From CAYJBH01 sp964369965 (GTDB taxonomy: Bacteria; Bacillota; Clostridia; Oscillospirales; Ruminococcaceae), in the NCBI GenBank assembly GCA_964369965.1, contig CAYJGF010000035.1, positions 1 to 11,892 on the forward strand: a stretch of DNA of 11,892 nt, written 5' to 3'. The notes below the pieces were generated by a model that saw only the letters and a list, made by a program, of their open reading frames with translations, was not told the origin of the DNA and made no database searches. Within the stretch, counting starts at the first letter, position 1, and every line of letters starts with the position of its first letter. Below, one piece after another: positions 1-6,167 of this stretch. A program made the position numbers and the translations under genes.

Positions 1-16
1 CCCAAACAGCGATAAA

Positions 17-110
17 TTATCTCTCGGTATACACCGCAGGATTTGACACCTTACATAAATGCAGGTTGTCGGGCTTCACAGGGCCTGTCCCTCAGCCACT
101 CTTGATAAGT
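17..110 (-). ncRNA. SAM-I (S-box) riboswitch
   Basis: Read on the minus strand, this stretch carries the conserved S-box order. There is a P1 5' strand (CTTATC, 104-109), then AAGAG, GAGGGA, GGCCC, TGAAGCCC and a CAACC segment. A GGTGTCAAATCCTGC block and a short P4 (GGT/ACC) follow, and it closes with GAGAGATAA (17-25), whose GATAA re-pairs with TTATC of P1. Known function of the family: the RNA binds S-adenosylmethionine in the 5' leader of methionine, cysteine or SAM synthesis and transport genes and turns them off when SAM is plentiful. The regulated gene and most of the expression platform lie beyond the left edge, so target and mechanism cannot be told. A strong promoter sits just upstream. 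Confidence 0.93.
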
Positions 111-129
111 GTTATTAAATTGTGACATT

Positions 130-158
130 ATTTTAGCACGAAATAAAGCGGATGTCAA
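130..158 (-). promoter_or_regulatory. Sigma-A promoter of the SAM riboswitch transcript
   Basis: On the minus strand there is a perfect -35 TTGACA (153-158), a 17-nt spacer and a -10 TAAAAT (130-135). A TGn extension directly precedes the -10 box. Transcription should begin near position 122, about 12 nt before the riboswitch P1 stem, the usual compact S-box leader layout. Confidence 0.85.
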
Positions 159-196
159 GGGGTATTTGTAGTTTTTTTGTGATGCACAACCCCACC

Positions 197-225
197 TTGA
201 CAAAATCACACCGTGATGATATATT
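197..225 (+). promoter_or_regulatory. Sigma-A promoter of the sugar-binding lipoprotein gene
   Basis: TTGACA (197-202), a 17-nt spacer and TATATT (220-225) with a TGn extension (217-219) form a near-consensus promoter. The expected start of transcription is near 231, followed by AAGGA (241-245) ahead of the ATG at 257. The spacer contains a short inverted repeat, TCAC-ACC-GTGA (206-216). A second one, TTGTG-ATG-CACAA, lies upstream (177-189). Either could be an operator, but no regulator gene is present to support this. Confidence 0.8.
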
Positions 226-256
226 TATATAGGTAATATAAAGGAATATAATATCT

Positions 257-1228
257 ATGAAAAAGGCATTTATCTTCATTTTAGTGGCATTATTTTTGAC
301 CTCCTGCACCGAGACTGCACCGCCGGAGAGCGCCGTTACCTCCGACATTGAAAAGGCACCGGTGTCGGTCGGCGTGTCGCTTTGCAATCTCGATGACAAC
401 TATATCTCAATAGTCAAACAGGCGATAGAGGGCACCGACGACGGCACGCTCACCGTCACCGTCACCGACGCCGAGGGGAGCGCGTCGACCCAAACGACAC
501 AGATAGAACAGCTTATAGAGGACGGCGCTGAGGTATTATTGGTATCGCTTAATAATACCGACTCCGCCGCCGCGGTTGCCACCCTCGCCGCGACCGCCGA
601 AATGAAGGTGATTTTTATCCACCGCCAACCGGCGCCGGAGGTGCTCTCGCAGCATGAAAACGCGCTTTATATCGGCGTTAGTGAGGCACAGGCAGGCACC
701 CTTCAAGCCGAGATTGCACTCGCCGACTTTGCAAAAAATCCTACCGCCGACCAAAACGGCGACGGTGTCATGCAGTATGTTTTAATCAAGGGCGAGGGGG
801 CAAACCCACTCACCGACCTGCGCAGTCAATCGGTCATTACCGCGTTGAATGAGGGCGGCGGCGAGGGATTAGCCCAACTGACCGCCGATTGGAACACCGA
901 GGAGGCGACAAACCAGATGTTAAACCTGCTCACCGACACCGCACCGCCCGAGGTGATTGTCTGCAACAGCGACAGCATGGCGCTCGGCGCGCTCGCGGCA
1001 CTCAAATCACAGGGCATATCGGCGCGCGTCTTTGGCATCGACGCGATACCGCAGGCACTGGACGCGATAAAGGCCGGCGACATGGCAGGCACGGTGTACA
1101 ACAACCCCTACACCCTGTCGGATACAGCCCTCGCCACCGCCGCCGCCCTCGCACGAGGGGAGGAGGTATCAACCGCCGCAGGCGTGATAACGGTGCCGTT
1201 TGAGGTGGTGGCGACGGACACGGATTAG
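257..1228 (+). CDS. MglB-like sugar ABC transporter substrate-binding lipoprotein
   Basis: This 323-aa protein starts with a lipoprotein signal peptide and lipobox LTSC, so Cys17 is the probable lipidated residue of a membrane-anchored binding protein. The mature part is a type 1 periplasmic-binding fold that aligns by eye with E. coli galactose-binding MglB throughout. The calcium loop is kept (D165, N167, D169, Q173, plus E232), as are the two sugar-stacking aromatics (Y49 for F16, W212 for W183) and D47, R189, D262 and N282. Other sugar-contact positions differ (H122, N183, L185, S238 for N91, H152, D154, N211), so the ligand may not be galactose. No ATPase or permease gene is adjacent, so it either serves a distant transporter or acts as a sensor. 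AAGGA lies 11 nt before the ATG. It has its own promoter and is transcribed away from the SAM riboswitch. Confidence 0.9.
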   Translation: MKKAFIFILVALFLTSCTETAPPESAVTSDIEKAPVSVGVSLCNLDDNYISIVKQAIEGTDDGTLTVTVTDAEGSASTQTTQIEQLIEDGAEVLLVSLNNTDSAAAVATLAATAEMKVIFIHRQPAPEVLSQHENALYIGVSEAQAGTLQAEIALADFAKNPTADQNGDGVMQYVLIKGEGANPLTDLRSQSVITALNEGGGEGLAQLTADWNTEEATNQMLNLLTDTAPPEVIVCNSDSMALGALAALKSQGISARVFGIDAIPQALDAIKAGDMAGTVYNNPYTLSDTALATAAALARGEEVSTAAGVITVPFEVVATDTD

Positions 1229-1313
1229 ACTAAAGACTAAAGACTAATGACTAATGACTAATGGTGAATGGCTGTTTAGAATTAGTCATTCACCTTTCAC
1301 CATTAGCCATTAG
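1229..1313. repeat. ACTAATG tandem repeat with 21-bp inverted repeat
   Basis: Five head-to-tail 7-mers (ACTAAAG twice, then ACTAATG three times) begin at the base after the stop codon of the lipoprotein gene (1229-1263). The last of them run into GTGAATGG and form one arm (1251-1271). This arm pairs with 1293-1313 as a 21-bp stem with two mismatches and a 21-nt loop. The loop contains a further related ATTAGTCATTCA unit. No U-tract follows, so it is not a standard intrinsic terminator, although it could stabilise or end the upstream mRNA. It resembles dispersed intergenic repeats of Clostridia, but this cannot be confirmed from one copy. Positions 1314-1382 show no other feature that I can support. 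Confidence 0.75.
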
Positions 1314-1382
1314 CCTTTATGAACACCCCTCAACCAATCTGCATAGTATGTATTACGATAAGGCGAAATCGGCGGAGGGGGT

Positions 1383-1532
1383 ATGAACAAAAAACGCGGC
1401 AATCATATCTGGTTGCTAATGTTAATACTGCTTATCGGCGCGCTCACAACTCTGCTTTTTGGGTTTTTCGGTGGCAGTTATGTGATGACGATAATGCTCC
1501 TGATGCTGATATTAGCATCGTTTTTCAGATGA
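1383..1532 (+). CDS. 49-aa two-helix membrane micro-ORF upstream of spoVM
   Basis: An ATG preceded by a GGAGGGGG Shine-Dalgarno opens a 49-codon frame. It encodes a short basic head (MNKKRGNH), a first hydrophobic helix (about residues 9-27), a Gly-Gly turn (FFGGSY) and a second hydrophobic helix (about 33-48) ending FFR. It looks like a small inner-membrane hairpin with a positive-inside N-terminus. Its stop lies 11 nt before the spoVM-like ATG. An in-frame upstream ATG of that gene (1529) even overlaps this stop, so the two are probably translated from one message. I do not recognise the family. The link to sporulation is inferred only from this coupling. Confidence 0.62.
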   Translation: MNKKRGNHIWLLMLILLIGALTTLLFGFFGGSYVMTIMLLMLILASFFR

Positions 1533-1543
1533 GGGAGGTCGTT

Positions 1544-1615
1544 ATGCGGATTGTAGTGGTAAAAAGTCCAAGGTGCCTAAGCGGTATATTGAAGTTTATT
1601 TTCGGGATAAGATAA
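1544..1615 (+). CDS. spoVM: Stage V sporulation protein M (SpoVM-like)
   Basis: The 23-residue frame encodes MRIVVVKSPRCLSGILKFIFGIR. It aligns without gaps to B. subtilis SpoVM (26 aa) at M1, K7, P9, L12, G14, I15 and G21, and most other positions are conservative. SpoVM is an amphipathic mother-cell peptide that recognises the convex forespore membrane, anchors SpoIVA and is needed for coat and cortex assembly. The helix-breaking P9, important for curvature recognition, is kept. C11 (Phe in B. subtilis) and S13 (Gly) are deviations. GGGAGG sits 5 nt before the ATG at 1544. A longer in-frame ATG at 1529 would add MREVV but lacks a good ribosome site and breaks the family N-terminus. hemW begins 13 nt downstream. 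I could find no convincing sigma-E promoter. Confidence 0.8.
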   Translation: MRIVVVKSPRCLSGILKFIFGIR

Positions 1616-1628
1616 AAGGCTGTATAAT

Positions 1629-2690
1629 TTGAGTTGTTCGCTGTATATACATATACCCTACTGTCGCAGTCGGTGTATCTACTGTGACTTTCACTCTTCG
1701 ATTGACGGTGTGAAAGGGGAATATATCGAGGCACTGCGCCGCGTTATACCCTATGAGCGCGAGTTTGAGACGGTGTATATCGGTGGTGGCACGCCGTCAC
1801 TATTGACGGCAGAGCAACTCGAAATCCTATGCAAAGGATTGAGGGTTAAAGGCGAGTTTACCTTAGAGGGCAACCCCGACAGTCTCGAGGGCGAGCTGTT
1901 GTCGGCGGCGGCATCCCTCGGGGTGAACCGCCTTTCAATCGGTGTTCAGTCGGTGAACGACGGCGCACTCAAAACACTCGGGCGGCGACACACCGCTCGG
2001 GTAGCAGAGCAGGCAGTCGAGAGGGCGAAAAAATTAGGCTTTGACAACATATCGCTCGATTTGATGGTCGGCATACCGTTTGCATATGAGCAGGACATTG
2101 CGGAGTTTGCGAGCCTTGCCGAGCGACACGCCGTCACCCACATAAGTTGCTATATGCTCAAAAACGAGGTTGGCACACCGCTGTATAACTTGGTGCAAAA
2201 CGGCTCGCTCACCCTGCCGAGTGAGGACGAGACGGCGCGGCAGTATGACATAGCGGTGCAGGAGCTGAAAATGGCAGGTTTTGAGCGATACGAGATATCA
2301 AACTTTGCCAAAAATGGCGCATATTCTCGGCACAACATGCGATACTGGGACTGCCGTGACTACCTCGGTGTCGGCGCGTCGGCACACTCCTGCGTCGACA
2401 GCAGACGGTTTTATTATGAGGCGGATACACAGGGGTTTATCGACGGCGCACCCCCGACCGAGGACGGCGTCTGCGATGCGGAGGATTTCATTATGTTGCA
2501 GACAAGGCTCACTAAAGGGTTGTCGCTCGCCGAGTTGAAACGGCGCTTTTATTATACTTTCGACGAGGGGAGGCTATACGCTATAAAAAAGATGCAAGAA
2601 CAAGGGCTTTTGTGTCTTGACGGCGAGCGGTTGACACTCACCGACAGGGGGTTATTGCTCCAAAACAGCGTATTAACTCAAATATTATGA
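1629..2690 (+). CDS. hemW: Radical SAM heme chaperone HemW
   Basis: This 353-aa protein has the radical SAM motif CRSRCIYCDF (C12, C16, C19), which holds the [4Fe-4S] cluster. The Phe after CD, in place of the fourth Cys of HemN, marks it as HemW. It also has GGGTPS (52-57), EGNP (80-83) and HNMRYW (235-240), followed by LGVGASAHS, all typical of the family. HemW is thought to bind heme and pass it to target proteins; older annotations calling it oxygen-independent coproporphyrinogen III oxidase are probably wrong. The C-terminal winged-helix-like part is present, and the total is slightly shorter than the usual 370-380 aa. The start is TTG at 1629, giving the expected near-N-terminal YIHIPYC. 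AAAAGG lies 9 nt upstream. Its stop overlaps the next ATG by 4 nt. Confidence 0.93.
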   Translation: MSCSLYIHIPYCRSRCIYCDFHSSIDGVKGEYIEALRRVIPYEREFETVYIGGGTPSLLTAEQLEILCKGLRVKGEFTLEGNPDSLEGELLSAAASLGVNRLSIGVQSVNDGALKTLGRRHTARVAEQAVERAKKLGFDNISLDLMVGIPFAYEQDIAEFASLAERHAVTHISCYMLKNEVGTPLYNLVQNGSLTLPSEDETARQYDIAVQELKMAGFERYEISNFAKNGAYSRHNMRYWDCRDYLGVGASAHSCVDSRRFYYEADTQGFIDGAPPTEDGVCDAEDFIMLQTRLTKGLSLAELKRRFYYTFDEGRLYAIKKMQEQGLLCLDGERLTLTDRGLLLQNSVLTQIL

Positions 2691-3049
2691 AGTTTATAAA
2701 AAAAAGAGATCTTCTTATCCTGCCGGTGTTGGCGGCCGTCTTTGCCACACTCTATCTTTTCACGCGCGCTCGGCTCGGTGAAAGTGCGGTGGTGGAGTAT
2801 GACGGCAAAATACTGGCAAGATTTGAACTGACCGGCGAACAGCAGAGCTATACCCTACCTCAAAACCCCAATGTTGAGCTGGCATTCGGGGAACAGGGCG
2901 CGTATTTTGTCCACTCCGACTGCCCCGACCGGGTATGTGTGCACGCCGGTGTACTCACAAGAGCAGGCGAGACGGCGGCGTGCCTGCCGAACAACGTCAT
3001 AATCTACGTTGAGGGCGAGGGTGACGGCGATGTGGATGTTATGCTATGA
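2687..3049 (+). CDS. NusG domain II-containing membrane-anchored protein
   Basis: This 120-aa protein has one N-terminal membrane helix (about residues 8-26) and a small beta-domain. The domain carries the family signature SDCPDRVCV (77-85) and AACLPNNVIIYVEG (97-110), with Cys79, Cys84 and Cys99 conserved. This is the NusG_II (DUF1312) family, found in many Clostridia next to Gx-type transporters and FMN-binding or ApbE proteins. The cysteines suggest a redox or metal role outside the membrane, but the function is not established. It is translationally coupled at both ends, overlapping hemW by ATGA and the following Gx transporter by ATGA. No flavin or ApbE gene accompanies it here. Confidence 0.88.
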   Translation: MKFIKKRDLLILPVLAAVFATLYLFTRARLGESAVVEYDGKILARFELTGEQQSYTLPQNPNVELAFGEQGAYFVHSDCPDRVCVHAGVLTRAGETAACLPNNVIIYVEGEGDGDVDVML

Positions 3050-3546
3050 TGAATAAAAACAGTATTAAAAAAATAACCGCCACCGCGATGCTTTTCACGG
3101 TGACGTTGGTGCTGTCGGCGACAGAGAGTGCGCTCTGGCAACCGGTGGGCGGTGTGCGCCTCGGTCTTGCGAACGTCGTTGTAATGTTCGCACTTTTGTC
3201 GCTCGGGGTCCGCTCCGCCTGCTCTATCGGCGTTTTAAAAAGCCTTTTTGTGCTGTTGACGCGCGGATTGACTGCCGGCATACTCAGCCTTAGCGGTTTT
3301 GCCCTCTCGTTTTTGGTGCTCCTACTCCTGCACCGCCTCGCGCGTGAGAGGATAAGCTACATTTTGCTCAGCGTGTCCGGCGCGCTCGCGCACAACATAG
3401 GTCAACTTATCATGGTGACACTGCTCTTCGACAGCCGCCTTGCGCTTTATTATCTGCCAATTCTCGGCATAACCGGCATTTTAACCGGCATAATCACGGC
3501 AAGCGTGTTGCGGATTTGTATGCCGGTGTTGGATAGCATAAAATGA
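3046..3546 (+). CDS. Gx transporter family protein (Hpre_diP_synt_I)
   Basis: This 166-aa protein has about five hydrophobic segments. It carries the family signatures VRLGLANVVVMFAL (36-49), LSLSGFALSFLV (79-90) and GALAHNIGQL (111-120). The family was once labelled heptaprenyl diphosphate synthase component I, but its sequence is that of a small ECF-S-like membrane transporter and no prenyl synthase subunit lies nearby, so the enzyme name should not be carried over. The substrate is unknown. The ATG at 3046 overlaps the upstream stop, and the adjacent ATG at 3049 is an equal alternative. It is the last gene of the hemW transcription unit. Positions 3547-3567 hold no clear terminator hairpin before the next promoter. 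Confidence 0.85.
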   Translation: MMNKNSIKKITATAMLFTVTLVLSATESALWQPVGGVRLGLANVVVMFALLSLGVRSACSIGVLKSLFVLLTRGLTAGILSLSGFALSFLVLLLLHRLARERISYILLSVSGALAHNIGQLIMVTLLFDSRLALYYLPILGITGILTGIITASVLRICMPVLDSIK

Positions 3547-3567
3547 TGTTTATCCTACATATTAAGG

Positions 3568-3596
3568 TTGATATAAAACGTGTAATATGGTATAAT
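3568..3596 (+). promoter_or_regulatory. Extended -10 promoter of the envelope cluster
   Basis: TTGATA (3568-3573), a 17-nt spacer and a perfect TATAAT (3591-3596) with a TGG extension (3588-3590) form a near-consensus sigma-A promoter. The predicted transcription start is near 3603. GGAG (3613-3616) follows, 8 nt before the TTG start of the first gene. This separates the three-gene membrane cluster from the hemW unit and suggests constitutive vegetative expression. Confidence 0.85.
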
Positions 3597-3624
3597 TTAA
3601 ATAAATATTTTCGGAGCCTTTATC

Positions 3625-5574
3625 TTGACCGAGATAGTGTTCACCCTGATAAGTTTAATCGCACTGGGCGTTTTTGCCCTGTTTTTTTCCTGCGTATTTA
3701 AACTGCCGAGTTCGACAACGCCACTTGTTGCACTCGGTTTTTCGGTGCTGTATTTTATACTGTTCGGCGTATTTGGGGTGCTGATTGTCGGTGGATACCT
3801 CTATTTTATATCCGCTTTGATAATCGCTGTGCTCTTTGCCTTGAAAAAATTGCCGATGACAAAACCGTCCTTTTGGTTTGTCGCATTCTTTGCCGTGTCG
3901 GCGGTCATGACCGTTTTTTTCGGTCTGCGTGAGCCACCCCTTAACTCGTGGGATGAGTTCAGTTTTTGGGGCACCGCGGTCAAATTGACCCGCCTCGGTC
4001 ACGAACTGCCTGCCACCGCCGACTTCGGCTGGCCGTGGGTGGCTTCTCAAAAGGTGGGGCTGGTAACAATCGGCTACCTCTTCAACTTCATCGGTGAGTA
4101 TCAGCCGTGGCGCATCTTTGTCGGTCTCAACGTCCTTGCACTGTCGGTGGTGACGGCACTGCTCACCCACATAAAAGCAAACCTAAAGGCATCACTCGGC
4201 GTGATATGCGCATTAATTTTGTTTTTCACCCCCTATGTTTTCACCGTCATACGGCAACCGATATCACCGAGTGATGTCTACATGAACGCCCTTTCCGACC
4301 TGCCGATGGCGTGGCTTTTCGCCGGAGTGATAGTTTTGTACTATACGCTTGATATCGGCACGGCGCGGCTCTGGCCGGTGGCGATAATCCTCACAGCGCT
4401 GACCATGACAAGGGACACCGCCCTGCCGTTTGCACTGATAGCATGGGTTATAATAACTTTTGACATGTTTTTGGTCACTAAAAACGTCCGCTTTTTGTCG
4501 TTTGGTGGTGTAAAGGCAAAGACCTTTCACTCGCTTTGTATGCTCTTTTGTGTACTCACGTCCTTTTTTGGTTGGACACTCTATATCGGCTCGGTGACCT
4601 CCGCCGACCCCCTCGGCAACATCGGCGGCAGTGATGAGCTCGGCATGGTTGAGATGATGACACTCGGCGTTTTCGGTCTGTTTGGCATTAACGCCACCGA
4701 GAGTTTTTCCTCCACCATGTCGGATATGACACAGGCCTTTTTCACCCTGCCGATATCTATGATGGGCGCCGGCGTCAATATTGTCCTGTTTATACTGTTT
4801 ATTCTTGCCGTCGCGGCGGTTTTCACCGGCGAGCGTGCGCACCGCCTGCGCTGTGTAATATTCGCGATTTTGTCCTCCCTCGGGTTTGTCGCCTATCACA
4901 CCTTTATCGGCTTCACATTTGCTTTTGTGTTTAAGGATGATGTGAGCAGATATCTCATCGGTTATGAGCGATATATATACCCCTACTATCTGGCGTGGTT
5001 TGTGGTTGCCCTTTTCCTGCTGCTGCTATCCTGCCGCAAACCGAAGATGAGGTTTGTCCCACAGGGTTTGTTGCTCGTTATCCTCTGCCTTTTCGCACTG
5101 CTGTTTTATCGATATATTCCAAACGGCATGACCTTTTTGGACTGTCACGACGGGTATCTCGATGAACGGTATGAGACTGTCGCCACCGCCGAGGAGGTAA
5201 TAACAACTCTCGGCGAGGGGGAACAGGGCGATATATACTTTATAAGTCAGGGGGACAACGGCGAGCGATGGTTCCAATTCTCGCACGACCTTTTGCCACT
5301 GCATTTGTACTATAGCTTCGGCGGCGGCACATTGACACTACCCGGCGGTGGTGGCGATTATGAGATGACCCCCGATGAATTCTATCACCATGTAACAGAC
5401 AGCGGTTGTGAATATGTATTTGTAGAGCAGGGTGACGACGCTCTAATGCGCGATTTCTCACCGCTGTTCGACGATGAACTCTCCTCGATATCGCAGGGGG
5501 GCGGTGCGCTCTATGCCGTGCGTGAGCAGGATAACGGGGTCGGTTTTTATCTTTTAAGCGAGGTGGGCGGATGA
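3625..5574 (+). CDS. GT-C-like polytopic membrane protein, putative glycosyltransferase
   Basis: This 649-aa protein has roughly a dozen membrane segments spread over residues 1-500, then a soluble tail of about 150 residues that is predicted to lie outside. The first larger loop carries NSWDEFSFWG (107-116). An acidic pair (D110-E111) here is the usual catalytic or metal site of GT-C glycosyltransferases that use polyprenyl-phosphate sugars. SDLPMAW (224-230), TMTRDTALPFA (260-270) and ERYIYPYY (448-455) are similar to conserved blocks of clostridial GT-C-like membrane proteins. The donor and acceptor are not known. The start is TTG at 3625 with GGAG 8 nt upstream. Its stop overlaps the next ATG, and YfhO lies two genes on, which supports an envelope glycosylation role. 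The assignment is inference from topology and motif, not from a recognised named family. Confidence 0.68.
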   Translation: MTEIVFTLISLIALGVFALFFSCVFKLPSSTTPLVALGFSVLYFILFGVFGVLIVGGYLYFISALIIAVLFALKKLPMTKPSFWFVAFFAVSAVMTVFFGLREPPLNSWDEFSFWGTAVKLTRLGHELPATADFGWPWVASQKVGLVTIGYLFNFIGEYQPWRIFVGLNVLALSVVTALLTHIKANLKASLGVICALILFFTPYVFTVIRQPISPSDVYMNALSDLPMAWLFAGVIVLYYTLDIGTARLWPVAIILTALTMTRDTALPFALIAWVIITFDMFLVTKNVRFLSFGGVKAKTFHSLCMLFCVLTSFFGWTLYIGSVTSADPLGNIGGSDELGMVEMMTLGVFGLFGINATESFSSTMSDMTQAFFTLPISMMGAGVNIVLFILFILAVAAVFTGERAHRLRCVIFAILSSLGFVAYHTFIGFTFAFVFKDDVSRYLIGYERYIYPYYLAWFVVALFLLLLSCRKPKMRFVPQGLLLVILCLFALLFYRYIPNGMTFLDCHDGYLDERYETVATAEEVITTLGEGEQGDIYFISQGDNGERWFQFSHDLLPLHLYYSFGGGTLTLPGGGGDYEMTPDEFYHHVTDSGCEYVFVEQGDDALMRDFSPLFDDELSSISQGGGALYAVREQDNGVGFYLLSEVGG

Positions 5575-6167
5575 TATCATTTTTGCAAAAACACACCCTG
5601 CCCTGCCTTTATCTTGCCATGTTGGTGCTGTATTTTATCGGCGCGGTTGTCAACTTCACCGTCGACGCGCTCACCATGCCGGCGGAGCACAGCGTTGATT
5701 TTGCCGAGGTGGAGCTGTACTATCTCGATGTTGTAAAGGACAACACCCTTACATCGACCGGCGACGACCCACAGATTATAATCTACAGCGAGGATATCCG
5801 CACCGTCTACTACCGACTGCAAGGGCAGGCAAAAGGTGTGGTCGCGGCATACTACACACACGAGGGGGAGGATTATTCCGACTTTATGCGTCTTGCCCCC
5901 GACTTTGGGCAGAGCGGTGAGGTGCTCTATATCTTCCCCAAAGAGGAGATAGACAGGGTGCGTATCGACCCCGGCAGTGTCTCCGGCGAGGTGTTTGTCT
6001 TTGAGGAGTTTGTGATAAATAAGGATATCCCATTGCCGAGTTATCTCATACCGAACAGCCGACTCCTGTTGTTTCTTATCGCACTGCCCTGTGTTATAAA
6101 TGCCGCACTCACCCTGATCTTTAACAAAAATAAGGGCGAAAAAGAGGTGCCGCATGAAAAAAGTTAA
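5571..6167 (+). CDS. Unknown two-helix envelope protein with external beta-rich domain
   Basis: This 198-aa protein has a membrane helix near the N-terminus (about residues 10-30) and another near the C-terminus (about 162-185), with a basic-acidic cytoplasmic tail. The roughly 125 residues between them should lie outside. They are rich in beta-type segments, including DPQIIIYS (66-73), VYYRLQGQ (79-86) and VRIDPGSVSGEVFV (130-143). The DPQ start and the RIDP..G.V pattern resemble galactose-binding-like beta-sandwich domains attached to some clostridial surface glycosyltransferases, but I do not recognise a named family. It overlaps the GT-C-like gene by 4 nt and yfhO by 14 nt, so a joint complex or an accessory sugar-binding role is a reasonable inference. 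Confidence 0.72.
   Translation: MISFLQKHTLPCLYLAMLVLYFIGAVVNFTVDALTMPAEHSVDFAEVELYYLDVVKDNTLTSTGDDPQIIIYSEDIRTVYYRLQGQAKGVVAAYYTHEGEDYSDFMRLAPDFGQSGEVLYIFPKEEIDRVRIDPGSVSGEVFVFEEFVINKDIPLPSYLIPNSRLLLFLIALPCVINAALTLIFNKNKGEKEVPHEKS

Noticed and set aside
889..1203. Plus-strand 104-codon frame inside the lipoprotein gene.
   Set aside because: Arg/His-rich alternative frame of a well-supported MglB-like gene.
1319..1382. Sigma-E promoter for the spoVM pair (CATAGTAT at 1342-1349).
   Set aside because: The -10 resembles sigma-E, but no ATA-type -35 occurs at the right distance.
4264..4899. Long minus-strand open frame of 211 codons opposite the GT-C-like gene.
   Set aside because: Highly charged low-quality sequence that shadows a clear membrane-protein gene; no ribosome site or family resemblance.
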